A DNA stretch of 64,000 bases from Mangrovibacterium sp041596335 (GTDB taxonomy: Bacteria > Bacteroidota > Bacteroidia > Bacteroidales > Prolixibacteraceae): assembly GCF_041596335.1 (NCBI RefSeq), contig NZ_JBFHIT010000023.1, forward strand, positions 7,650-71,649, read 5' to 3'. The notes beneath the pieces were generated by a model. That model did no database searches. It was given only the letters and a program-made list of their open reading frames with translations, and was not told where the DNA came from. This document shows positions 35,760 through 42,577 of this stretch, piece by piece (positions within the stretch are counted from its first letter, which is position 1; each line of letters starts with the position of its first letter). Both the position numbers and the translations under genes were made by a program.

Positions 35760-36893
35760 ATGAAGATATTAATTGCTCCCGATTCATTTAAAGATTGCCT
35801 GGAAGCTGCTGATGTAGCTCGTTTTCTGGCCGATGGTGTACGCCGCGTATTTCCTGAGGCCGAGATTAAATCGATCCCGGTTGCCGATGGGGGCGAGGGG
35901 TTTGTGCAAACCATGCTTTCAGCTTTAGGTGGCGAACGGGTGAGCATTCAGGTGTTCGATCCGTTGAGGCGTCCGGTACTGGCTTTTTATGGTATTCTTC
36001 CCGATGGAACGGCGGTGATTGAGATGGCGGCTGCCTCGGGGATTGAATTGCTGAAGCCGGAGGAGCGCGACCCCCTGCAAACAACAACCTTTGGAACCGG
36101 ACAACTGATGGTTGACGCGATGAAAAAGGGGTGCGGACGCATTATCATTGGCATTGGCGGAAGTGCAACAAACGACGGAGGGATGGGCATGGCTCGGGCG
36201 TTGGGTTACCGTTTCCCGGATAAGAATGGCGATAAAGTGTCGCAGGGAGGCGGTTCGTTGGGTCGAATTGAGTCGATTGATGCGAGCGAACTGAATCCAT
36301 TACTGGCGCAAACCGAAGTTTTAGTGGCTTGCGATGTAAGCAACCCGCTTACCGGCCCAAACGGAGCGTCGGCTGTTTACGGCCCGCAGAAAGGTGCCAC
36401 CCCCGAAGTGGTTGATATGCTCGATCGGAACCTGGCGCATTTTGCAGAGATTATTCGTCGCGATTTGAAGATTGATGTGCTCTCGTTGCCCGGAAGTGGC
36501 GCGGCCGGGGGATTGGGCGCCGGATTGGTGGCCTTTGCCGGTGGCCGTCTGCAAGCCGGATTCGATATTGTGAAAGAACAAACCAAGCTGGAGGCAGCAG
36601 TCATGGAAGCCGACTTCGTGTTGACAGGCGAAGGTAAAATGGACAGCCAGACCAAACACGGAAAAACACCTTGGGGAGTAGCACAGCTGGCTAAAAAATA
36701 CAAAAAACCGCTGTTCGCTTTTGCCGGATTCTTAGGTGAAGGCTACCGCGAACTTTACGGCGAAGGGTTTACCTCCATCTTCGCGTTGCCAAAGGGCCCG
36801 GCTTCGCTCGATGCCTGCATTGCGAATGCGCCCGAATTGCTTGCCGATACAGCCGAGCAGGTATTTCGTGTGTTGAAAGCCAAAATCGTATAA
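35760..36893 (+). CDS. glxK: Glycerate kinase
   Basis: 377 residues, GlxK/GarK-type glycerate kinase that phosphorylates D-glycerate. Signatures: APDSFKDCLEAADVA at the N-terminus, GIGGSATNDGGMGMARALGYRF, ACDVSNPLTGPNGAS, GSGAAGGLGAGLVAF and TGEGKMDSQTKHGKTPWGVA. It follows the phosphorylase by 133 bases, and would recycle the glycerate released from glucosylglycerate into glycolysis as phosphoglycerate. Confidence 0.93.
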   Translation: MKILIAPDSFKDCLEAADVARFLADGVRRVFPEAEIKSIPVADGGEGFVQTMLSALGGERVSIQVFDPLRRPVLAFYGILPDGTAVIEMAAASGIELLKPEERDPLQTTTFGTGQLMVDAMKKGCGRIIIGIGGSATNDGGMGMARALGYRFPDKNGDKVSQGGGSLGRIESIDASELNPLLAQTEVLVACDVSNPLTGPNGASAVYGPQKGATPEVVDMLDRNLAHFAEIIRRDLKIDVLSLPGSGAAGGLGAGLVAFAGGRLQAGFDIVKEQTKLEAAVMEADFVLTGEGKMDSQTKHGKTPWGVAQLAKKYKKPLFAFAGFLGEGYRELYGEGFTSIFALPKGPASLDACIANAPELLADTAEQVFRVLKAKIV

Positions 36894-36929
36894 ATTCCTC
36901 GCTCTTCGAAAGCCAGAATTAGATCCATC

Positions 36930-37055
36930 GATGCCGGAGGCATCGCATGTTTATAGCAAGAATGTATCCAGCCGGGTTTGTGATTCGACTCCGGCCGGAG
37001 TCGAACAAGCCGCATGTTCCGGCGAGTTCTATAAACATTCAAATCCTCTGGATTT
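36930..37055. repeat. Palindromic interspersed repeat, copy 1
   Basis: About 126 bases, co-linear without gaps with copy 2 at 39377-39502 and about 90% identical by eye. It contains nested palindromes: GATGCCGGAGGCATC (36930-36944), CGACTCCGGCCGGAGTCG (36986-37003) and AAATCCTCTGGATTT (37041-37055). ATGTTTATAG (36947-36956) is the exact reverse complement of CTATAAACAT (37029-37038). The frames it creates on both strands are artefacts of the palindromes. Rest of 36894-37252: nothing else seen. Confidence 0.85.
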
Positions 37056-37252
37056 GATTTTATTTCGCCGTGCGTGTTTGACCATCTTTCCCACAAATTT
37101 GAAAACAGTCTAAAGAATATTTATCGTAAATTGGGTTGGCCTTTATAAAGCGATCTGAGAAATCATGAGGTGTTTTGTTGGGTAGCTTTTTGAGACTCTG
37201 GCGTTGGATGCAACTAGAGAAAAGAGCGATGGTTTAACAAAACGAAAATTGT

Positions 37253-37260
37253 TATCTTTG
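37253..37260 (+). promoter_or_regulatory. -7 element for the restriction gene
   Basis: TATCTTTG, full match, 19 nt before the ATG at 37280. No good -33 element at normal spacing. Confidence 0.45.
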
Positions 37261-37279
37261 AATTTATAGAGAATAGAAC

Positions 37280-37996
37280 ATGAAAGAGAAAATACTGGTA
37301 CAGAAGATTGTTGAATATTTTGAGATAAATATTTTCAATAATCATATTGAAGCATCACTAAAAAGGAATTCCAGATTAAAGTCATATAATATAAATCCCA
37401 TAGTCGTAAAATACTTATCAAGAGTTCTTGAAGGTAATTATAGTCCTGAAGGAGTAGCTAAAGCTTTGTTTTACCCGCGTGTGCTAGGGACTTCTATAAA
37501 TACATCTTTTGGGACAAGAATTCAAAACATGTTTGTTGATCTAGAAATTGCAAGTGGGTCTTTAATAAAAGGAATGGATATTGAATTTATTGATCAGATT
37601 GATCAAAGGAAAAAATGGTGTCAATTAAAATCTGGTCCAAATACAATTAACTCGGAAGATGTGAAACCATTAGTTCAGAAATTTACTAAGACCATTAATT
37701 TAGCGAGAACAAATAATGCTTTTAAAGGAATAAGCAACTCGGACTTTATAGTTGGAGTTCTATATGGCGAAATAAATGAATTAAGTATGCATTATAAAGC
37801 TATTGATAAAACTCATCCTGTTATTGTTGGAAAAGAGTTTTGGCACAGAATTACGGGTTATCCAGATTTCTATAATAGCTTAGTTTATGAACTGCACAAA
37901 AGTATTAATAACATTGATACAAAAGACTTAATCAACAAAGGGTGTGAAATTTTAGCATCTGAAATTAATGCTTCTTCACTTTTTGATTTTTCATAG
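37280..37996 (+). CDS. Type II restriction endonuclease, EcoO109I/PmeII-like (tentative)
   Basis: 238 residues. A PD-(D/E)xK-type core is visible: GMD100-IE102-F then Q115-L-K117-SGPNTINSEDV. From memory the surrounding blocks (FGTRIQNMFVDL, VGVLYGE, GKEFWHRITG) fit the EcoO109I/PmeII endonuclease family; the recognition sequence cannot be read. The cognate methyltransferase lies convergently and the two coding regions overlap by 32 bases at their 3' ends. Base composition is clearly more AT-rich than the neighbours, a sign of transfer. Confidence 0.75.
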   Translation: MKEKILVQKIVEYFEINIFNNHIEASLKRNSRLKSYNINPIVVKYLSRVLEGNYSPEGVAKALFYPRVLGTSINTSFGTRIQNMFVDLEIASGSLIKGMDIEFIDQIDQRKKWCQLKSGPNTINSEDVKPLVQKFTKTINLARTNNAFKGISNSDFIVGVLYGEINELSMHYKAIDKTHPVIVGKEFWHRITGYPDFYNSLVYELHKSINNIDTKDLINKGCEILASEINASSLFDFS

Positions 37997-39215
37997 AATA
38001 AAATTCATTCAAAAACTTGACAATTGAGAACCCTACTTCTTGCCCTAAATTAACCGGCACAGCATTGCCAATCTGTTTGTATTGCTGCGCAATTGAACCC
38101 GAAAATTTCCATTCGTCAGGAAAGGTCTGAATCCGAGCGTATTCTCGAACAGTGAAAGGGCGAGTTTCTTCAGGGTGGCATCTCTCAGTTTGTTTTTGAG
38201 CAGGGCTACAGGTTAGTGTCAACGATGGTTCATCCCATCCAATTCTACGTGCCATTCCTGTTTTTCCTCCACCCAAATAAAAACTTCCACCCATGTATTC
38301 TTTTTGGATATCCGTAGGTAAGTCTCGCCAGTATCCCTTTGGTGGAACTAAGTCTAGAATCCTTTTTTTATACTCTGGGTAACTTGCACCTTGAGATTTT
38401 GGAACATCAGTATCGAAAAGTTCACTCTTTTTTAGTGCATCTTTGAGATTATAAACTTTGTTATGTGGTTTTGGATATTCAAAAGTCAGGTTAATATCTT
38501 TTCTAACTCCTACTAAGATTAGCCTTTCTCTTTTCTGTGGCACTCGATAATAGATAGCTTTCAAAACTTGTATTGGCATGACATTATATCCGATTTCATC
38601 AAGTATTGAAATCATTCCTTGTAAGGTTTTTCCATTCTCATGACTTAAAAGGCCACGTACATTTTCACCGATACAAATTGGGGGATTGACTTCTTTAACA
38701 ACTCTGGCAAATTCATAAAACAGAGTTCCTCTTGCATCATCTAAACCCAGTTTTTTGCCTGCATAACTAAAAGCTTGACAAGGAAAACCTCCGGTTACTA
38801 CATCAACAGAATTATAAAAATGTGAAAAATTGAAATCTTTAATATCACCCTCTAAAACATTCCATTTCGGTCTGTTCTTTCTAAGAGTTTGACATGCCCA
38901 TTTGTCAATTTCGTTTAGTGCGACACATTTTATTCCAGCTTTTTCTAAACCAATGGCCAGACCTCCAGCACCTGCAAAAAGTTCTAGTGCAGAATATTGA
39001 TTTTGAGGTTCTGCATAATTTGAAACGTTATCTTTAATATCTTCATCATAAAACAAACCTAACAGTGCCTGAACATCAGTCTTTTTGTAAACCCTATAAT
39101 TTGAAACTGGTTCACGGATGGCATTTAGTATGCCTTCTTTATCCCATCTTCGCAATGTTTCTTTACTTTTGCCGATAAGAGCAGCTGTTTCCGATAATGA
39201 TAAATAACTATTCAT
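37965..39215 (-). CDS. DNA cytosine-C5 methyltransferase with N-terminal MerR-like HTH
   Basis: 416 residues from the ATG at 39215; an ATG at 39233 would add six. The N-terminus (SLSETAALIGKSKETLRRWDKEGIL) is a MerR-type helix-turn-helix. The methyltransferase follows with motif I FAGAGG, motif IV G-G-F-P-C-Q with the catalytic Cys, motif VI ENV and C-terminal QIGNAVP. It should methylate cytosine within the site cut by the partner endonuclease. The HTH suggests that the enzyme represses its own promoter, as known for some C5 methyltransferases. AT-rich like its partner. Confidence 0.93.
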   Translation of the reverse strand: MNSYLSLSETAALIGKSKETLRRWDKEGILNAIREPVSNYRVYKKTDVQALLGLFYDEDIKDNVSNYAEPQNQYSALELFAGAGGLAIGLEKAGIKCVALNEIDKWACQTLRKNRPKWNVLEGDIKDFNFSHFYNSVDVVTGGFPCQAFSYAGKKLGLDDARGTLFYEFARVVKEVNPPICIGENVRGLLSHENGKTLQGMISILDEIGYNVMPIQVLKAIYYRVPQKRERLILVGVRKDINLTFEYPKPHNKVYNLKDALKKSELFDTDVPKSQGASYPEYKKRILDLVPPKGYWRDLPTDIQKEYMGGSFYLGGGKTGMARRIGWDEPSLTLTCSPAQKQTERCHPEETRPFTVREYARIQTFPDEWKFSGSIAQQYKQIGNAVPVNLGQEVGFSIVKFLNEFYSMKNQKVKKH

Positions 39216-39230
39216 AACCACGTTGTTAAA

Positions 39231-39242
39231 CATTGTTCAATG
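39231..39242. promoter_or_regulatory. Candidate operator at the methyltransferase start
   Basis: CATTG-TT-CAATG inverted repeat between the -7 element and the start codon, plus an outer TAACCA (39215-39220) / TGGTTA (39241-39246) pair. A plausible site for the methyltransferase's own HTH. Confidence 0.4.
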
Positions 39243-39246
39243 GTTA

Positions 39247-39276
39247 CAAATATACAGTTATTTTTGAAGTTGCAAA
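39247..39276 (-). promoter_or_regulatory. Promoter of the methyltransferase
   Basis: Minus-strand TTTG (39276-39273), 18 nt, TATATTTG (39254-39247). Start expected near 39241. Confidence 0.6.
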
Positions 39277-39376
39277 ATTAGATAAGCTAAAAGAATTAAT
39301 GGTTGCTATTAAAGAGGGGGCGAGTGCTTCATTCTTTGCAGGAATGTAATGCGAACCTAGTCTGCGAATGTTATAA

Positions 39377-39502
39377 GATGCCGGAGGCATCGTATGTTTA
39401 TAGGAAGAATGTATCCAGCCGGGTTTGTGATACGACTCCGGCCGGAGTCGAACAAGCCGCATGTTTCGGCGAGTTTTATAGGCTTTCAAATCCTCCGGAG
39501 TT
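39377..39502. repeat. Palindromic interspersed repeat, copy 2
   Basis: Direct-orientation copy of 36930-37055, sharing GATGCCGGAGGCATC (39377-39391) and CGACTCCGGCCGGAGTCG (39433-39450) at identical offsets. Its right end is AAATCCTCCGGAGTT, and its outer TTTATAG arm no longer matches a complement. It sits just outside the methyltransferase promoter, so the two copies bracket the R-M genes. Between 39503 and 39587: AT-rich, nothing seen. Confidence 0.85.
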
Positions 39503-39587
39503 GGTTTTGCTAACTTGCAAAAAGCTCAATCGTTCCATTGCGCGAAAAAAAAATGACAATTGGTTATCGCAATTCAAAAAAAGCATT

Positions 39588-39612
39588 TACCTTTGTTCGC
39601 AAATTTACGAAC
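39588..39612 (+). promoter_or_regulatory. arsR promoter -7 element and ArsR operator 1
   Basis: TACCTTTG (39588-39595) abuts an inverted repeat GTTCG (39595-39599) N8 CGAAC (39608-39612). The operator covers the expected transcript start and ends 3 nt before the ATG at 39616. Confidence 0.65.
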
Positions 39613-39615
39613 AGG

Positions 39616-39915
39616 ATGAGTTTAAAATCAGTTACAACAGACAAACAAATTAGAGCTGCAAGGTACGCCAAGGCAATGGGGCATCCGGTACGGATGTATG
39701 TTTTGGAATTGCTTTCAACCCAAAGTTGTTGCTACAGTGGCGATTTGAGCGATGAATTACCGATTGCAAAATCTACCTTATCGCAACACCTCAAAGAATT
39801 GAAAGACGCTGGACTAATTCAGGGCGAAATTGAATCGCCAAGAATAAAATATTGTATCAACAAGGAAAACTGGAAAGAAGCGCAACAGCTTTTCAAACAG
39901 TTTTTGGGAATCTAA
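39616..39915 (+). CDS. arsR: ArsR-family metalloregulator
   Basis: 99 residues from the ATG at 39616; the frame is open from 39538, but the promoter and operator at 39588-39612 exclude that. Winged HTH with the recognition region LPIAKSTLSQHLKELKDAGLI. Candidate As(III)-binding cysteines are Cys38 and Cys39 (QSCCYSGDL) and Cys80. It should repress the downstream resistance genes until an arsenical binds. Two more copies of its operator occur ahead of the next transcription steps (39933, 41404). Confidence 0.92.
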   Translation: MSLKSVTTDKQIRAARYAKAMGHPVRMYVLELLSTQSCCYSGDLSDELPIAKSTLSQHLKELKDAGLIQGEIESPRIKYCINKENWKEAQQLFKQFLGI

Positions 39916-39932
39916 AAAAATTTGAAACAAAC

Positions 39933-39950
39933 GTTCGTTGTTTTGCGAAT
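39933..39950 (+). promoter_or_regulatory. ArsR operator 2
   Basis: GTTCG-N8-CGAAT, the same half-sites and spacing as operator 1, with an extra CGAAC at 39953-39957. It lies between arsR and the arsE-like gene, 24 nt before the ATG at 39974. Confidence 0.6.
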
Positions 39951-39973
39951 AGCGAACTAAAAAAAGAAAACAC

Positions 39974-40237
39974 ATGGACTTAAACAATTTGAAACTTGCA
40001 AACATGGAAATTAAAGTTCTGGGTACAGGATGTGCCAAATGCAAATCGCTTGAAAAAGTAACAAACGAAGCCGTCGCAAAAACCGGTGTAAACGCTACCG
40101 TAACGAAAGTGGAAGATATTGTTGAAATTATGCAGTTTGGCGTAATGACAACTCCAGCTTTGGTTATCGACGGTAAAGTTGTGGTAAAAGGAAAAGTTCC
40201 TTCGGTCGATGAAATCTCAAAATTATTAACCAAATAA
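39974..40237 (+). CDS. arsE: Small thioredoxin-fold protein, ArsE-like
   Basis: 87 residues. A minimal thioredoxin/glutaredoxin fold with the redox pair C20-A-K-C23, cis-Pro in TTPALVIDGK and short C-terminal helix, the type annotated as small redox-active disulfide protein. Its position before ArsF- and ArsG-like genes matches arsEFG, which in Shewanella gives resistance to nitroaromatic arsenicals. An in-frame ATG at 40004 is an alternative start. Confidence 0.82.
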   Translation: MDLNNLKLANMEIKVLGTGCAKCKSLEKVTNEAVAKTGVNATVTKVEDIVEIMQFGVMTTPALVIDGKVVVKGKVPSVDEISKLLTK

Positions 40238-40248
40238 TCAGTCAGACC

Positions 40249-40686
40249 ATGATGAAATTAGTTTATACTTTAGTTTTTGTACTGTTAGTGGGAGTAATCT
40301 CAGTTTCGGCTCAATGTTGCAGCGGTACGGCAGCCGAAAATTCGGCCAGTACTAAAGTCGCTTGTAGCGGCACTCAAAAATCAAGTGAAGTTAAAGCCTA
40401 TTATTTTCATGCAACCCGCCGTTGCGAAACCTGTCAGGCAGTAGAATCGGTTGCAAAAGAGGCAATCAAAGAGTACTATGGCGACAAAGTAAGTTTTGAA
40501 TCCATAAACAGAGAAGAAGAAAAAAACAACCCGTTGGTTGGAAAATATAAAATTAGCGGGACAGCTCTAATAATTGTCAGCGGAGACAAGAAGTCTGATG
40601 TTACGAACGATGCGTTTTTAAATGCGCGAACCAATCCCGCCAAATTGAAAAGCAAATTGAAATCGACCATTGATTCAATGTTGTAA
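40249..40686 (+). CDS. arsF: ArsF-like exported thioredoxin-fold protein
   Basis: 145 residues with a signal peptide (hydrophobic 5-20, SAQC), Cys-rich linker (QCCSG, ACSG), then a thioredoxin-like domain with C59-E-T-C62. It matches the family annotated as nitrophenyl compound nitroreductase subunit ArsF. It acts outside the inner membrane, presumably relaying electrons to reduce the nitro group of trivalent nitroaromatic arsenicals. 11 bases after arsE and 2 before arsG. Confidence 0.85.
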   Translation: MMKLVYTLVFVLLVGVISVSAQCCSGTAAENSASTKVACSGTQKSSEVKAYYFHATRRCETCQAVESVAKEAIKEYYGDKVSFESINREEEKNNPLVGKYKISGTALIIVSGDKKSDVTNDAFLNARTNPAKLKSKLKSTIDSML

Positions 40687-40688
40687 GC

Positions 40689-41387
40689 ATGGAGGTATTA
40701 CAAAACTTTTTGGAAACATCGCAGTTTCCAATCTTTACCGCATTTATTTTGGGACTTATGACAGCCATAAGTCCCTGCCCTTTGGCAACCAACATTACAG
40801 CGATCGGCTTTATCAGTAAAGATATTGTGAGCCAGCGAAAGGTATTTGTTAATGGGTTGGTCTATACCCTGGGTAGGGCTATTTCATACACAGGCATTGG
40901 GTTACTTTTCTTTTTTGGAGCGAGCCAGTTCGAGTTTGCAGGCTTCTTTCAGGAGTGGGGCGAAAAGGCACTGGGGCCGCTTTTGATCATCATCGGCTTG
41001 TTTATGCTTGGCGTATTACGACTTAAAATACCCGGTATCGGTTCGTTGACCGAGAAAATGGAGAACAAAAAGAACAGCGGATTCTGGGGAGTTCTTTTAT
41101 TGGGAATTGTTTTCGCCCTGGCATTTTGCCCCTACAGCGGCGTACTTTATTTCGGTATGCTAATGCCCATGACAATCAGCAGTGCGAGTGGATTGTATTT
41201 ACCGCTGTTTTTTGCCATTGCTACCGGAATCCCCGTGATCATATTTGCCTGGCTTATCGCATTTAGCGTTGGTTCAATCGGCAATGTTTACAATAAACTA
41301 AAAACATTTGAACTGTGGTTCAGACGAGTAGTGGCGGTAGTGTTTATCGTTGTCGGACTGTATTACATTTTCACCATTTATTTCTAA
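40689..41387 (+). CDS. arsG: ArsG-like aminoarsenical efflux permease (DsbD/CcdA fold)
   Basis: 232 residues, six predicted membrane helices of the DsbD/CcdA type. Redox-active cysteine positions are seen in ISPCPLATN and LAFCPYSGV, one in each half of the inverted repeat. This fits the ArsG family, proposed to export aromatic aminobenzyl arsenicals or to carry electrons for ArsE/ArsF. Follows arsF by 2 bases. Confidence 0.86.
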   Translation: MEVLQNFLETSQFPIFTAFILGLMTAISPCPLATNITAIGFISKDIVSQRKVFVNGLVYTLGRAISYTGIGLLFFFGASQFEFAGFFQEWGEKALGPLLIIIGLFMLGVLRLKIPGIGSLTEKMENKKNSGFWGVLLLGIVFALAFCPYSGVLYFGMLMPMTISSASGLYLPLFFAIATGIPVIIFAWLIAFSVGSIGNVYNKLKTFELWFRRVVAVVFIVVGLYYIFTIYF

Positions 41388-41403
41388 AAAATTTGCCTTG
41401 TAT

Positions 41404-41421
41404 GTTCGGTGTTTAACGAAC
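41404..41421 (+). promoter_or_regulatory. ArsR operator 3
   Basis: Perfect GTTCG-N8-CGAAC between arsG and the permease gene, overlapping a TATGTTCG (-7-like) element at 41401-41408. It suggests an internal ArsR-controlled promoter. Confidence 0.65.
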
Positions 41422-41438
41422 AATAAAAAGAATGAAGA

Positions 41439-42566
41439 ATGAGTATAACTAGTATTCTACAAAAAAACAGAGACAAAGGACAGGATGTTGCTGTAGCCCT
41501 CGAAAAACCCGACGCAGAAAATCAGGGGAGTAATAGCAAAGCCCGGTTGGTAACATTGATTGCGATTGTTTTACCGCTTTTGCTGGCACTGTATCATTAT
41601 TTGCCTGGTCTGGTTGATGCTTTTACGTTTGATTTATTGAAACTCAATCCTGAATCACATTTAGGTGAAGCGGTCAACTTTTTCTTTTACGATACCATTA
41701 AAATAGTCATCCTGCTATTCCTGATTAGCAGTTTAATGGGCGTGGTGAACGCGTATTTCCCGGTTGACCGGTTGCGTATTTATTTGACCACAAAGAAATT
41801 GTATGGTTTGGAATATTTCTTTGCCTCGTTTTTCGGGGCAGTAACACCTTTCTGCTCGTGCTCTTCAATTCCTTTGTTTATCGGTTTTGTAAACGGTGGA
41901 ATTCCTCTTGGCGTTACTTTTTCTTTTTTGATTACTTCGCCATTGGTTAACGAAGTAGCGGTAGCCATGTTTCTGGGTTTATTTGGGATAAAACCAACAT
42001 TGGTTTACGCTGCAAGTGGAATTTTAATGGGCGCTATCGGTGGTTTTGTGTTAGGGAAATTGAAACTCGACCGCTATCTCAGCGATTGGGTCAAGCAGAT
42101 ACAGTCGAATTCTCAACAGGCTTCGGAGGAATGGGAATCGGAAAAAACTCCTTTTATCGAACGCCTGCCCGGAATCATTAAGGAAGGATGGGAGATTGTG
42201 CGAAAAGTGCTTTTGTATGTGATCATTGGTATTGCGATTGGCGCGACTATGCACGGGTTTGTTCCCGAAAACTTTTTTACCGAATACCTATCGGCTGACA
42301 AGTGGTATGCTGTTCCGTTGGCTGTTGTTCTTGCTGTTCCCATGTATGCCAATGCTGCGGGAATTGTTCCCGTTATTCAGGTTTTTGTTGCCAAAGGTGT
42401 TCCGCTGGGCACTGCCATCGCGTTTATGATGGCCGTAGTGGGCTTGTCGTTGCCGGAGGCCACTTTGTTGAAAAAAGTGATGAAGTGGAAGCTGATCGGT
42501 ATTTTCTTTGGCACCATTACCGTATTTATCATTTTGCTGGGATTTTTATTTAACTGGATACTATAG
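41439..42566 (+). CDS. arsP: ArsP-type organoarsenical/metal permease (DUF318)
   Basis: 375 residues, about eight to ten hydrophobic helices in two halves separated by a charged loop (about 205-250). The signature TPFCSCSSIPLFIGF (136-150) carries Cys139 and Cys141, and the paired MYANAAGIVP block follows in the second half. DUF318 permeases include ArsP, which exports trivalent organoarsenicals, and related proteins annotated as Cu/Zn exporters. The ArsR operator directly ahead argues for arsenicals. Confidence 0.84.
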   Translation: MSITSILQKNRDKGQDVAVALEKPDAENQGSNSKARLVTLIAIVLPLLLALYHYLPGLVDAFTFDLLKLNPESHLGEAVNFFFYDTIKIVILLFLISSLMGVVNAYFPVDRLRIYLTTKKLYGLEYFFASFFGAVTPFCSCSSIPLFIGFVNGGIPLGVTFSFLITSPLVNEVAVAMFLGLFGIKPTLVYAASGILMGAIGGFVLGKLKLDRYLSDWVKQIQSNSQQASEEWESEKTPFIERLPGIIKEGWEIVRKVLLYVIIGIAIGATMHGFVPENFFTEYLSADKWYAVPLAVVLAVPMYANAAGIVPVIQVFVAKGVPLGTAIAFMMAVVGLSLPEATLLKKVMKWKLIGIFFGTITVFIILLGFLFNWIL

Positions 42567-42577
42567 AACCAAGAAAA

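Noticed and set aside
36981..37005. T-arm-like string GATTCGACTCC suggesting a tRNA at the R-M boundary
   Set aside because: No acceptor stem, anticodon arm or D-arm around it; the similarity comes from the 18-bp palindrome.
36931..37113. 60-residue frame (MPEASHVY...) inside repeat copy 1, and its counterpart at 39303-39653
   Set aside because: Both derive from the palindromic repeat, are open in several frames, and have no promoter or protein-like composition.
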